Origin: an uncultured Pelagibacteraceae bacterium | GTDB lineage: Bacteria; Pseudomonadota; Alphaproteobacteria; Pelagibacterales; Pelagibacteraceae | Assembly (NCBI GenBank): GCA_902574685.1 | Contig: CACGOO010000009.1 | Coordinates: 1-45,059 of the forward strand | Direction: 5' to 3' | DNA length: 45,059 nucleotides | Shown: positions 38,042 through 45,059 of the stretch, in pieces | Layout of the letters: every line of letters begins with the position of its first letter | Position numbering within the stretch: the first letter of the stretch is position 1 | Position numbers and translations under genes: made by a program | The notes under the pieces: model-generated | What the model was told of the DNA's origin: nothing | The model's database searches: none | The model's input: only the letters and a program-made list of their open reading frames with translations

Positions 38042-38653
38042 TTAGAAATACTTTATATATTTTTCATTAATATTTAAAATTTCTAAATCGACTAGCCCAC
38101 CTATTACTAATTGAATAGCAACCAATAATATAAAGCCTAAACCTATGTAAGCTATCCATAAATGTTTTTGTATATAATTTGCTAAATAAGTAGCTAAGGC
38201 TCCAGTAAGAACTACTGATAATACCAAGCCAAAAATCATAAAACCAAAATTACCTTTGGCTGCACCCACAACGCCAATAACGTTATCAAAACTAATCGTA
38301 ATATCTGCAAATAACACTTTGTAAATACTTTTGATAAATGAAGGTTCCATAGATTTCTTTTTAGGAGACTTAATTTTTTGAATTTCAAATAAATCTTTTC
38401 TTAAGTCATTAACAATCCAAATTAAAAGTAATCCACCAAGAATTTTAATGAAGTAAAACTTAAATAAATATGTTGCAAATATTGCAAATATAACTTTGAA
38501 AACTAATGCTCCAACTACTCCCCAAAATATTATTTTTTTTCTATTTTTTGGTACAAAATTAGCTGCTATTAATCCTATTATTATTGCATTATCTGCCGCA
38601 AGAATAATATCTATAAATATAATTTGCAGTAAAATGAGTGATTGTTCGATCAA
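38042..38653 (-). CDS. TerC-family integral membrane protein
   Basis: A 203-residue polytopic membrane protein of the TerC/YjbE/Alx family, with acidic membrane motifs in two pseudo-repeats: IDIILAADNAIIIGLIA near the N-terminus and ADITISFDNVIGVVGAA in the middle. These Asp-Asn pairs are the likely metal-binding sites; characterised relatives export manganese or other metals, often to supply secreted metalloenzymes. Seven hydrophobic segments are visible. It is a single minus-strand gene convergent with gloA and divergent from dctP. The metal is not predictable from sequence. Confidence 0.88.
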   Translation of the reverse strand: MIEQSLILLQIIFIDIILAADNAIIIGLIAANFVPKNRKKIIFWGVVGALVFKVIFAIFATYLFKFYFIKILGGLLLIWIVNDLRKDLFEIQKIKSPKKKSMEPSFIKSIYKVLFADITISFDNVIGVVGAAKGNFGFMIFGLVLSVVLTGALATYLANYIQKHLWIAYIGLGFILLVAIQLVIGGLVDLEILNINEKYIKYF

Positions 38654-38756
38654 GATGTTATTATAATAGTAATTATTTATTATTTTTCAATAAAACATCA
38701 AAAATTTTTATTGATTTAAGTTTTAATACATAATGAGATATGTTTTTTAGAAATAT

Positions 38757-38762
38757 GGAGGA
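38757..38762 (+). promoter_or_regulatory. Strong ribosome-binding site of dctP
   Basis: GGAGGA ends 3 bases before the ATG at 38766. It is one of the few near-consensus Shine-Dalgarno sequences in the window and agrees with high expression of the binding protein. I see no convincing -35/-10 pair in the 112-base gap to terC, which is too AT-rich to call. Confidence 0.65.
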
Positions 38763-38765
38763 TTT

Positions 38766-39737
38766 ATGAAACTTTTCAAAATTTTGCTCTCTGTTTTATT
38801 TTCTGTTCTTTTAACTGCTAATGCTTTTGCCGCAGAAAAATGGGATATGGCACTAGCATATGGTGCAAGCAACTTTCATTCTGCTAATGCAGCTGAATTT
38901 GCTAAAAATGTTTCAGAAAAAAGTGGGGGAAAATTAACAATAGTAACACACCCAGGTGGATCTCTATTTAAAGGTGGAGAGATATTTAGGGCTGTTAGAA
39001 CTGGACAAGCTCAAATTGGTGAGCGATTTATGTCGGCTCTAGGTAAAGAGGATCCGTTATTAGAGATTGATTCGCAACCATTTCTTGCGACATCTTATGA
39101 TGATGCTATGAAACTGTATCAAGCATCTAAGCCTGCAATAATTAAAGGTCTAGATCAAAAAGGTCTTGTATTTTTATACGCTGTACCATGGCCTGCGCAA
39201 GGTCTTTATAGTAAAAAGGAAATTAATAGTGTTGCTGATTTAAAAGGTTTAAAATTTAGAGCATATAATTCTGCAACTATTAGAATGGCCGAGTTGACAG
39301 GTATGGCTCCTACAAAAATAGAAGCAGCTGAAATAAGCCAAGCATTCTCAACTGGTGCGGTTGAAAGTATGATTACTTCACCAACTACTGGTAAGAACAG
39401 TAAAATTTGGGAAAATGGAGTAAAGTATTTTTATGATATTGCAGCTTGGTTTCCAAAAAATATGATTGTAGCTCACAGAGGTTCTTGGAATAAATTAGAT
39501 AAAGCTACACAAAAAATGATTATGGAAGAGGCAGCAGTTGCTGAGAAAAAAGGTTGGGCACTTTCAAAAAAAGGAAATGTTGCTGATAAAAAAGCTTTAG
39601 CTGATGCTGGAATGAAAGTAGGCAAAGTAAATGCAGCTCTTGAAAGTCATTTCAAAAAAGTTGGTGCTACAATGGCAGAAGAGTGGAAGAAAAAAGCTGG
39701 CGATAGAGGTGCTAGTGTTCTTGCTGCTTATAATTAA
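38766..39737 (+). CDS. dctP: TRAP transporter substrate-binding protein (DctP family)
   Basis: Periplasmic solute-binding protein that captures an organic acid or related solute for the DctQM permease. The 323-residue product has a signal peptide (residues 1-24, ending ANAFAA) and the DctP-family pattern: FHSANAAEFAKNVSEKSGGKL, GEIFRAVRTGQAQIGE, the conserved Arg in DLKGLKFRAYNS and the ISQAFSTGAVESMITSPTT dimer/ligand region. Ligand is unknown; the Arg in KFRAYN is the residue that typically binds a carboxylate. A terminator-like hairpin separates it from dctQ. Confidence 0.95.
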   Translation: MKLFKILLSVLFSVLLTANAFAAEKWDMALAYGASNFHSANAAEFAKNVSEKSGGKLTIVTHPGGSLFKGGEIFRAVRTGQAQIGERFMSALGKEDPLLEIDSQPFLATSYDDAMKLYQASKPAIIKGLDQKGLVFLYAVPWPAQGLYSKKEINSVADLKGLKFRAYNSATIRMAELTGMAPTKIEAAEISQAFSTGAVESMITSPTTGKNSKIWENGVKYFYDIAAWFPKNMIVAHRGSWNKLDKATQKMIMEEAAVAEKKGWALSKKGNVADKKALADAGMKVGKVNAALESHFKKVGATMAEEWKKKAGDRGASVLAAYN

Positions 39738-39750
39738 ATCATTATAATTA

Positions 39751-39776
39751 AAAAGGCCGTATTAAACGGCCTTTTT
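39751..39776 (+). terminator. Terminator-like hairpin between dctP and dctQ
   Basis: AAAAGGCCGT pairs with ACGGCCTTTT around an ATTAA loop, with the T-run following; the dctQ ATG comes 3 bases later, leaving no room for a separate ribosome-binding site. It should stop most transcripts after dctP and let a fraction through to the permease genes. Confidence 0.88.
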
Positions 39777-39778
39777 AT

Positions 39779-40270
39779 ATGTTTAATAAAGTCAATAAAT
39801 TTCTAAATAATCTTTATAGTTACTCAGGCTATATCGCTGCATTCTTTCTTATTTTGGTTGCAGTTTTTATTTTAATTGGAATTTCATCAAGAATATTTGG
39901 TTTTTACATAAGAGGCCTAGCTGAATATTCTGGATATTGTATGGCTGCCTCATCTTTTTTTGCTTTATCTTATACTTTTGTAGAAGGTGGTCACATTAGA
40001 ATTACTTTATTTTTAGAAAAAGCTACTGGGATTAAAAAGAGATTTTTGGAATTATGGAGTTTGATAGTTGCAACTATATTTTCTGGTTATTTAGCATTCT
40101 ATTTTTTGAAAATGCTAAAAATATCTTATGAATTTCAAGAGAGAAGTGAAGGAGCTGACGAAATTTTAATTTGGATACCACAAACTAGTGTTGCTTTAGG
40201 ATCACTAATATTTTTCATATGTGTATCTCATCAATTAGTTTTGAAAATACAAACAAAAAAAAATGACTGA
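39779..40270 (+). CDS. dctQ: TRAP transporter small permease subunit (DctQ)
   Basis: The small, four-helix membrane subunit of the TRAP transporter, 163 residues. Typical features: the first helix SYSGYIAAFFLILVAVFILIGISSR, the family stretch GLAEYSGYCMAASSFFALSYTFVEGGHIRI and the end WIPQTSVALGSLIFFICVSHQLV. It lies between dctP (with a hairpin in between) and dctM, whose start overlaps it by 8 bases. Confidence 0.92.
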   Translation: MFNKVNKFLNNLYSYSGYIAAFFLILVAVFILIGISSRIFGFYIRGLAEYSGYCMAASSFFALSYTFVEGGHIRITLFLEKATGIKKRFLELWSLIVATIFSGYLAFYFLKMLKISYEFQERSEGADEILIWIPQTSVALGSLIFFICVSHQLVLKIQTKKND

Positions 40271-41573
40271 AATTTTACTTACTATATTTTTCATAAGTGT
40301 TCTCTTGATATTTTTAGGCTCAGGAATTTGGGTTGCTATAAGCATGGTTGGTGTTTCATCTATAGGAATGATGCTGTTCACCACAAGGCCAGTTGGTGAT
40401 GCGATGGCAACAACAATTTGGGGAGCCTCATCCTCATGGACTTTAACTGCACTTCCTTTATTTGTTTGGATGGGTGAAATTTTATTTCGGACGAAGTTAT
40501 CTGAAAATTTATTTGAAGGATTATCCCCATGGATGCAGAAACTACCCGGTGGCTTAGTGCATGTTAATGTAGTTGGATGTGCTTTATTTGCAGCTATTTC
40601 TGGATCTTCTGCAGCAACTGTAGCCACAGTAGGAAAAATGTCTATTCCAGAACTAAGAAAAAGAAAATATCCAGAAAGTATTCTACTTGGAAGTTTAGCT
40701 GGTTCCGGAACGCTGGGTCTTCTAATTCCACCTTCAATTATTTTAATTATTTATGGCGTGACTGTCCAAGAGTCGATAGCAAAACTATTTATCGCAGGAA
40801 TTTTACCAGGAATAATGCTTGCGTTGATCTTTATGACATATGTAATGATTTGGTCGGCAATAAATAAAAAATCCATGCCTACTTTTAAACAAGACCTCTC
40901 ACTTATGGAAAAGGTAAGGAAATCAGGAAAACTGATACCTGTAATATTATTAATAGTTTCAGTTATTGGCTCAATTTATACTGGTATAGCAACCGCAACT
41001 GAAGCCGCTTCTTTGGGTGTAGTAGGTGCATTAATTTTATCATATTTTCAAAAGAGTTTGTCTTTAAAAACATTTAAAGAGTCTCTCTTGGGTGCTACTA
41101 AAACTTCTTGCATGATAGCTTTTATATTAGCCGGAGCCACTTTTTTATCTTTGGCAATGGGTTTTACAGGATTGCCAAGAAATCTTGCTCTATGGATTGA
41201 AGGAATGGAACTTTCTCCATATGTTTTAATTTTTGTTTTAATGATCTTTTATATAATTCTTGGAATGTTTCTTGATGGTATCTCCGCTGTAGTTTTAACA
41301 ATGGCTATAATTGAACCAATGATTAGACAAGCAGGTTTTGATATGATTTGGTTTGGTGTTTTTCTAGTTATTGTCGTCGAAATGGCTCAGATCACGCCGC
41401 CGGTTGGTTTTAATCTTTTTGTTCTTCAGGGTATGGCTAATAAAGATATGGGTTATATAGCAAGAAGCGCGTTTCCACTCTTCTTGCTAATGATTTTTGC
41501 TGTTATTTTGGTTGTGATATTTCCAGAAATTGCTCTTTGGATGCCTGAACAAATGATAAAAAATATAAACTAG
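40263..41573 (+). CDS. dctM: TRAP transporter large permease subunit (DctM)
   Basis: The 436-residue, roughly 12-helix sodium-coupled subunit of the transporter. It shows the conserved ISGSSAATVATVGKMSIPEL, GSGTLGLLIPPSIILIIYGV, TATEAASLGVVGAL and FLVIVVEMAQITPPVGFNLFVLQG stretches of DctM/SiaM. The GSGTLGLLIPPS loop is the sodium- and substrate-related hairpin. It overlaps dctQ at the start and the convergent TPR gene by 4 bases at the end. Confidence 0.94.
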   Translation: MTEILLTIFFISVLLIFLGSGIWVAISMVGVSSIGMMLFTTRPVGDAMATTIWGASSSWTLTALPLFVWMGEILFRTKLSENLFEGLSPWMQKLPGGLVHVNVVGCALFAAISGSSAATVATVGKMSIPELRKRKYPESILLGSLAGSGTLGLLIPPSIILIIYGVTVQESIAKLFIAGILPGIMLALIFMTYVMIWSAINKKSMPTFKQDLSLMEKVRKSGKLIPVILLIVSVIGSIYTGIATATEAASLGVVGALILSYFQKSLSLKTFKESLLGATKTSCMIAFILAGATFLSLAMGFTGLPRNLALWIEGMELSPYVLIFVLMIFYIILGMFLDGISAVVLTMAIIEPMIRQAGFDMIWFGVFLVIVVEMAQITPPVGFNLFVLQGMANKDMGYIARSAFPLFLLMIFAVILVVIFPEIALWMPEQMIKNIN

Positions 41574-42058
41574 TATTTTGATTTTTTAGATCCGTCTATA
41601 ACACCCTTTAGCTGATTGTATTCCTTACAATTACATCCCTGTAGAACACCCAATCTTTCTTTTGCTAAATTCATCCTATTTGTTGCAACATATAATTCAC
41701 CAAGATATTCGTTAATTCCTATGTGATTTGGCTCGATAGCTAAACCTTGAAGATAATATTTCTCACCGTTTTCAAAATCACCAGTTTTTCTTGTTGCAAA
41801 CCCAAGATAATTTAATGTGTCTGCTTTATTTGGATTCATCTTATTCGACTTTACTAAAAATTTAATTGCTCTTTCGTATCTTTTAATTGCTTTCTCTGTT
41901 TTACCTTTTTTTTCTAATTTTTTTGCAGCTTTAATCAATTTCACTGCCTTATCATAATGGCTTTCTGTTGATCCAGAATCGCTACTAGATCCAGCAGCAA
42001 AAGACGTTCCTGCTAAAATTATTAAAAAGAACATTGAAAAAAATATCTTCTTTATCAT
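41570..42058 (-). CDS. Exported TPR protein downstream of pxpA
   Basis: A 162-residue protein with a signal peptide (MIKKIFFSMFFLIILAGTSFA) and a Ser/Gly-rich linker (GSSSDSGSTES), then three TPR-like repeats (YDKAVKLIKAAKKLEKKGKTEKAIKRYERA, NKADTLNYLGFATRKTGDFENGEKYYLQGL, HIGINEYLGELYVATNRMNLAKERL) and a CNC pair near the end. It starts on the pxpA stop codon (TAATG), so it belongs to the pxpA transcript, and its end overlaps dctM. Periplasmic TPR proteins are known partners of some TRAP transporters, which is the most interesting reading here, but no direct evidence exists in the sequence. Confidence 0.8.
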   Translation of the reverse strand: MIKKIFFSMFFLIILAGTSFAAGSSSDSGSTESHYDKAVKLIKAAKKLEKKGKTEKAIKRYERAIKFLVKSNKMNPNKADTLNYLGFATRKTGDFENGEKYYLQGLAIEPNHIGINEYLGELYVATNRMNLAKERLGVLQGCNCKEYNQLKGVIDGSKKSKY

Positions 42059-42831
42059 TATTTAAATTTCCTTAAATTAGTTAGTGTTTTTAGTTCTAAG
42101 CCATTATCTATTAAATTATTTTTTATAGATATAGCTGTAGCTAGAGAACTTGCATTATCACCATGTATGCACACAGAGTCTATTTCACAAGGTATTTGCT
42201 TTCCGCTGTGACAATTTATGGCTTGGTTCTGAACCATACTTAAAACGTGACTTTTTGCTTTTTCTGGATCTGTAATAAGTGCATGAGGCTCTTTTCTAGA
42301 TACTAAGTTTCCATTATCTTCATAATTTCTATCAGCAAAAATTTCACATGCTATCCTCATATCAAATTTCTTTGCTGCCTCTTCCATCTTTGAACCTGTC
42401 GGTACTAAATAGATTAAATCTTTGTTAAAATTGCAAATTGATTTTGCAATGATAGTTGCAAGCTCAATATCTTCGCAAGCCATATTATTTAATGCACCGT
42501 GTGGTTTAATATGGGTAACAATCTCACCATGTTTATTAGCTATATTTTGTAAAATTTCATACTGGTCAATTAATAATTTATTTATTTCATTTGATGATAA
42601 ATTTAGTCTTTTACGTCCAAAGTTTTCTGGATCATTAAATGATGGATGCGCACCTATACTAACACCGTTTTTCTTACAAATTTTTACAACTTGGTTCATG
42701 CTATCTTCATCACCAGCATGATAACCACAAGCAACATTAGCTGAATTGACAATTTCTAGTAATTTTGGATCATTTTCATCCGAATGATGATTTGATTTTT
42801 CACCTAAATCACAATTGATATTAATTTCCAT
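42058..42831 (-). CDS. pxpA: 5-oxoprolinase subunit A (LamB/YcsF family)
   Basis: With PxpB and PxpC forms the widespread prokaryotic 5-oxoprolinase, which opens pyroglutamate to glutamate using ATP. The 257-residue product has the LamB/YcsF landmarks: INCDLGEKSN at the start, NVACGYHAGDEDSM, GAHPSFNDPENFGRK, VTHIKPHGALNNMAC, the FADRNYEDNGNLVSRKEPHA stretch and the late VCIHGDNASS. It is divergent from pxpB with only 27 bases between, and its stop overlaps the TPR gene. Splitting pxpA from pxpBC on opposite strands is less usual than the pxpBCA operon. Confidence 0.93.
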   Translation of the reverse strand: MEININCDLGEKSNHHSDENDPKLLEIVNSANVACGYHAGDEDSMNQVVKICKKNGVSIGAHPSFNDPENFGRKRLNLSSNEINKLLIDQYEILQNIANKHGEIVTHIKPHGALNNMACEDIELATIIAKSICNFNKDLIYLVPTGSKMEEAAKKFDMRIACEIFADRNYEDNGNLVSRKEPHALITDPEKAKSHVLSMVQNQAINCHSGKQIPCEIDSVCIHGDNASSLATAISIKNNLIDNGLELKTLTNLRKFK

Positions 42832-42858
42832 ACTAATAAATCATAAGTATAACATGTT

Positions 42859-43533
42859 ATGATAAAAAATATATTAAATCTTGGCGACGCAGCTTTGTAT
42901 TGCGATTTTGGAAGCGATGTAAATCAAGAAATTAATTCAAATGTTATCAAATATTTTTACCACATAAAAAAATTAAATTTAAAAGGTATTACAAACTTAA
43001 CTCCATCTTATAATAAATTAATAATTTCATATGATTTAAATATACATTCTTTTTTATCTTTAAAAAAAAAAATTGAAAATATAGAGATTAAAGAAAACAA
43101 TAAATTAGAAAAAAACCTAATCGAAATTCCAGTATGTTGTGATAATGACTTTGCATTAGATATCGAAAGAGTTGAAAACAAATTAAAATTAAAATCAGAA
43201 ATAATCCTAGAAAAATTTTTTAGTAAAAATTACTTTTGTTATATGACAGGATTTGTTGCTGGTATGCCTTTTCTTGGTGATCTCGACCAGGAGATGAGAT
43301 TAAAAAGATTAGAAACACCAAGAGTTAAAGTTCCAAAAGGTTCAGTTGGAATAACAGAACAATTTTGCAACATATACTCTTTTGAGACACCTGGGGGATG
43401 GAATATTTTGGGAAATACACCACAAAATATTTTCGATACATCTAATCAATCAAACCCTAATCTTGTTAATCCAGGTGATACAATAAAATTTTATAGAATA
43501 ACTTTAGATCAATATAATGAAATCAAAAGATAG
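42859..43533 (+). CDS. pxpB: 5-oxoprolinase subunit B (KipI-like)
   Basis: A 224-residue protein of the allophanate hydrolase subunit 1 / KipI family. Recognisable: the start LNLGDAALYCDFG, the central IEIPVCCDN...FALDIERVE, the YMTGFVAGMPFLGDLD stretch and the ending GSVGITEQFCNIYSFETPGGWNILGNTP followed by NPGDTIKFYRI. KipI also inhibits a histidine kinase in Bacillus, but pairing with PxpA and PxpC homologues points to 5-oxoprolinase. It overlaps pxpC by 17 bases. Confidence 0.92.
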   Translation: MIKNILNLGDAALYCDFGSDVNQEINSNVIKYFYHIKKLNLKGITNLTPSYNKLIISYDLNIHSFLSLKKKIENIEIKENNKLEKNLIEIPVCCDNDFALDIERVENKLKLKSEIILEKFFSKNYFCYMTGFVAGMPFLGDLDQEMRLKRLETPRVKVPKGSVGITEQFCNIYSFETPGGWNILGNTPQNIFDTSNQSNPNLVNPGDTIKFYRITLDQYNEIKR

Positions 43534-44473
43534 AAACTACTTTAAAATTTTAAGAGCTGGTATCAACACCACATATCAAGACTTAGGAAGAAATAATTTA
43601 TACCATATTGGTATTCCTTTTAGCGGAGCAATGGATAAAAGAAATTTTCAATTGTTAAACTCACTTCTACAAAATGATTACAATTCACCTGTAATAGAAT
43701 TTGCTTATCAAGGCCCGCATTTGAAGTATTTCGGAAAAGATATTTTTTTTTGTATTTCTGGAAATGTATCATTTAAAATTATAACAAAAGAGGGTGTTAT
43801 TGATGGTAATTCCTACCAATGTTATTTGTTAAAAAATGGTGATGAAGTCGATATCCGTTCAACCAACAAGTCTGTTTATGGATATTTTTCGATTAATGGA
43901 ACTTTTGGTGTTGATTATTATTGGGGAAGCTGTTCAATAAATACACAAGCTCAAATTGGACCAAATAATGGGAATAAATTTTCTAAAGATTTAGAAATTG
44001 AAATAATTGATATTAATAATTCTTTTAACAAAAGAAAACTCGATTACTTAGGTAGCACTATTGAAAATATAAGGGTCATTAAAGGCACAAACTATGATTA
44101 TTTTTCTGAGTCTTCACAAAATAAATTCTTTAAAGAAAGTTTTAAAATTACAAAACTTTCAGACAGGATGGGTATGAGATTAGAAGGTCCAAAAATTGAA
44201 AATATCGTTGATCCTAATATAAAATCTGAAGGTTTAGTAAAAGGGGTAATTCAAATAACATCTGCTGGAGATCCAATAATTATGTTATCAGATCATGGGA
44301 CTATTGGTGGATATCCGAAGATTGCGACTGTCATATCTGCTGACTATGATCGACTGGTACAATTAACACCAGGATCTAATATTAAATTTAAAGATGCAAG
44401 CTTAGAGGATGCTGAAACATTATATAAACTTTATCAGATGGAGACTAATAATCTTATTTCTCAAATTAAATGA
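43517..44473 (+). CDS. pxpC: 5-oxoprolinase subunit C (KipA-like, biotin-dependent carboxylase family fold)
   Basis: A 318-residue protein of the allophanate hydrolase subunit 2 / KipA family. Diagnostic stretches: ILRAGINTTYQDLGRNNLYHIG, GIPFSGAMDKRNFQLLNSLLQN, the middle SDRMGMRLEGPKI and the late GVIQITSAGDPIIMLSDHGTIGGYPKIATV. A fused biotin-carboxylase partner is absent, which agrees with PxpC and not urea amidolyase. It overlaps pxpB at its start and the transporter gene by 4 bases (ATGA), so it is in one transcript with both. Confidence 0.92.
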   Translation: MKSKDRNYFKILRAGINTTYQDLGRNNLYHIGIPFSGAMDKRNFQLLNSLLQNDYNSPVIEFAYQGPHLKYFGKDIFFCISGNVSFKIITKEGVIDGNSYQCYLLKNGDEVDIRSTNKSVYGYFSINGTFGVDYYWGSCSINTQAQIGPNNGNKFSKDLEIEIIDINNSFNKRKLDYLGSTIENIRVIKGTNYDYFSESSQNKFFKESFKITKLSDRMGMRLEGPKIENIVDPNIKSEGLVKGVIQITSAGDPIIMLSDHGTIGGYPKIATVISADYDRLVQLTPGSNIKFKDASLEDAETLYKLYQMETNNLISQIK

Positions 44474-45059
44474 ATTTAATTACAAAATTACCAGGGCCGC
44501 TTTTGATTTTTTTTGGTGCTTTCAGTTTAAGTTTTGGAGGGTTGATAGTCAAATCTTTTGAAGGTTCCACTTTATGGCAGATTCTATTTTGGAGATCAGT
44601 TTTTTTTATAATTGTAGTTCTGATCTTTCTAATTATTAGTTATAAGCAAAATTTTATTTCAGCATTTTATAAATCTGGAATCCCTGGTCTTATTGGAGGC
44701 ATTATACTTGCGTGTGGCTTTAGTGGTTATGTTTTTGCTATGTATAATACTACTGTAGCAAATACTAATTTTATAATTCAAACCCAAACATTATTTTTAG
44801 CAATCTTTGGATATATTTTTTTAAAAGAAAAAGTAAACTTAATAACATTAACTTCTATAGTTTTAGCAATTTCAGGAATAATTTTGATGGTTGGAAGCTC
44901 ATTAACAGTTGGACAAATGAGTGGAAATATTGCTGCTTTTATTATGCCAATATCATTCGCAACATTAATTTTAATAGTTAGAAAATTTCCAAGTGTAGAT
45001 ATGGTTCCATTACAATTTATTGCAGGCGTTATCGCCTTGATCATTGGATATTTTATGTC
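44470..45059 (+). CDS. DMT-superfamily (EamA) transporter, 3' end outside window
   Basis: The frame opens at ATG 44470, overlapping the pxpC stop (ATGA), and stays open to the window edge; 196 complete codons are visible. The product starts MNLITKLPGPLLIFFGAFSL and shows about six hydrophobic helices with the EamA repeat pattern: WQILFWRSVFFIIVV, ALYNTT-like AMYNTTVANTNFIIQTQTLF, IFLKEKVNLITLTSIVLAISGIILMVG. EamA transporters export or import small metabolites such as amino acids; this one's substrate is unknown. Its coupling to pxpBC suggests pyroglutamate or a related amino acid as a candidate. The second half lies beyond the window. Confidence 0.85.
   Translation, partial: MNLITKLPGPLLIFFGAFSLSFGGLIVKSFEGSTLWQILFWRSVFFIIVVLIFLIISYKQNFISAFYKSGIPGLIGGIILACGFSGYVFAMYNTTVANTNFIIQTQTLFLAIFGYIFLKEKVNLITLTSIVLAISGIILMVGSSLTVGQMSGNIAAFIMPISFATLILIVRKFPSVDMVPLQFIAGVIALIIGYFM

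Overview
The window is a compact, very AT-rich piece of an alphaproteobacterial chromosome that looks like a streamlined marine SAR11 / Pelagibacter-type bacterium. This rests on the low GC, near-absence of intergenic space, many stop-start overlaps (TAATG, ATGA), the gene set (proteorhodopsin followed by ferredoxin, ferredoxin reductase and GST; TRAP transporter; PrpE; alphaproteobacterial DksA), and GAAC-N7-GAAC-type SOS operators known from Alphaproteobacteria. The lineage is inferred from gene content only; no rRNA or tRNA gene was found.

Layout. 1-3.2 kb: end of lpxC, bamD, ligA (envelope and replication). 3.2-6.9 kb (minus): uvrD-type helicase and aminopeptidase P. 7-12.4 kb: an AsmA-like membrane-anchored protein, fumC, a MazG-like pyrophosphohydrolase, a YgfZ-type folate-binding protein, dihydroorotase. 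12.4-14.6 kb (minus): prpE and an SMR exporter. 14.8-17.7 kb: a blue-tuned proteorhodopsin, apparently a single-gene unit with its own leader hairpin and terminator, then a ferredoxin / ferredoxin reductase / GST operon with its own likely promoter. 17.7-18.1 kb (minus): dksA with a strong promoter. 18.2-21.5 kb: a small envelope-glycan cassette (polyprenyl-linked GT39-type transferase, an overlooked 34-residue membrane protein, a GtrB/DPM1-like GT2, a secreted polysaccharide-lyase-like protein). 21.5-23.1 kb (minus): SOS-controlled umuDC. 23.3-26.3 kb: cupin, GFA, glycerate-kinase-like and TolC genes. 26.4-31.5 kb: recA (with an SOS-like operator), alaS, icd. 31.5-38 kb: a tight plus-strand run of psd, pssA, a GT8-like gene, rlmE, a CBS-less guaB, a small TPR gene, guaA and a glyoxalase. 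38-38.7 kb (minus): TerC-type membrane protein. 38.8-44.5 kb: a complete TRAP transporter next to a split 5-oxoprolinase set (pxpA with a periplasmic TPR protein on the minus strand, pxpBC on the plus strand). The window ends in a truncated DMT/EamA transporter gene.

Most genes are housekeeping. The points most worth a second look are: the IMP dehydrogenase that has cleanly lost its regulatory CBS pair while sitting in a guaB-TPR-guaA overlap operon; the glycan cassette with its microprotein; the TRAP/TPR/5-oxoprolinase cluster with a terminator-like hairpin between dctP and dctQ; the two SOS operators; and the proteorhodopsin unit, whose codon use differs visibly from its neighbours. No CRISPR array, insertion sequence, prophage or clearly new defence system is visible.
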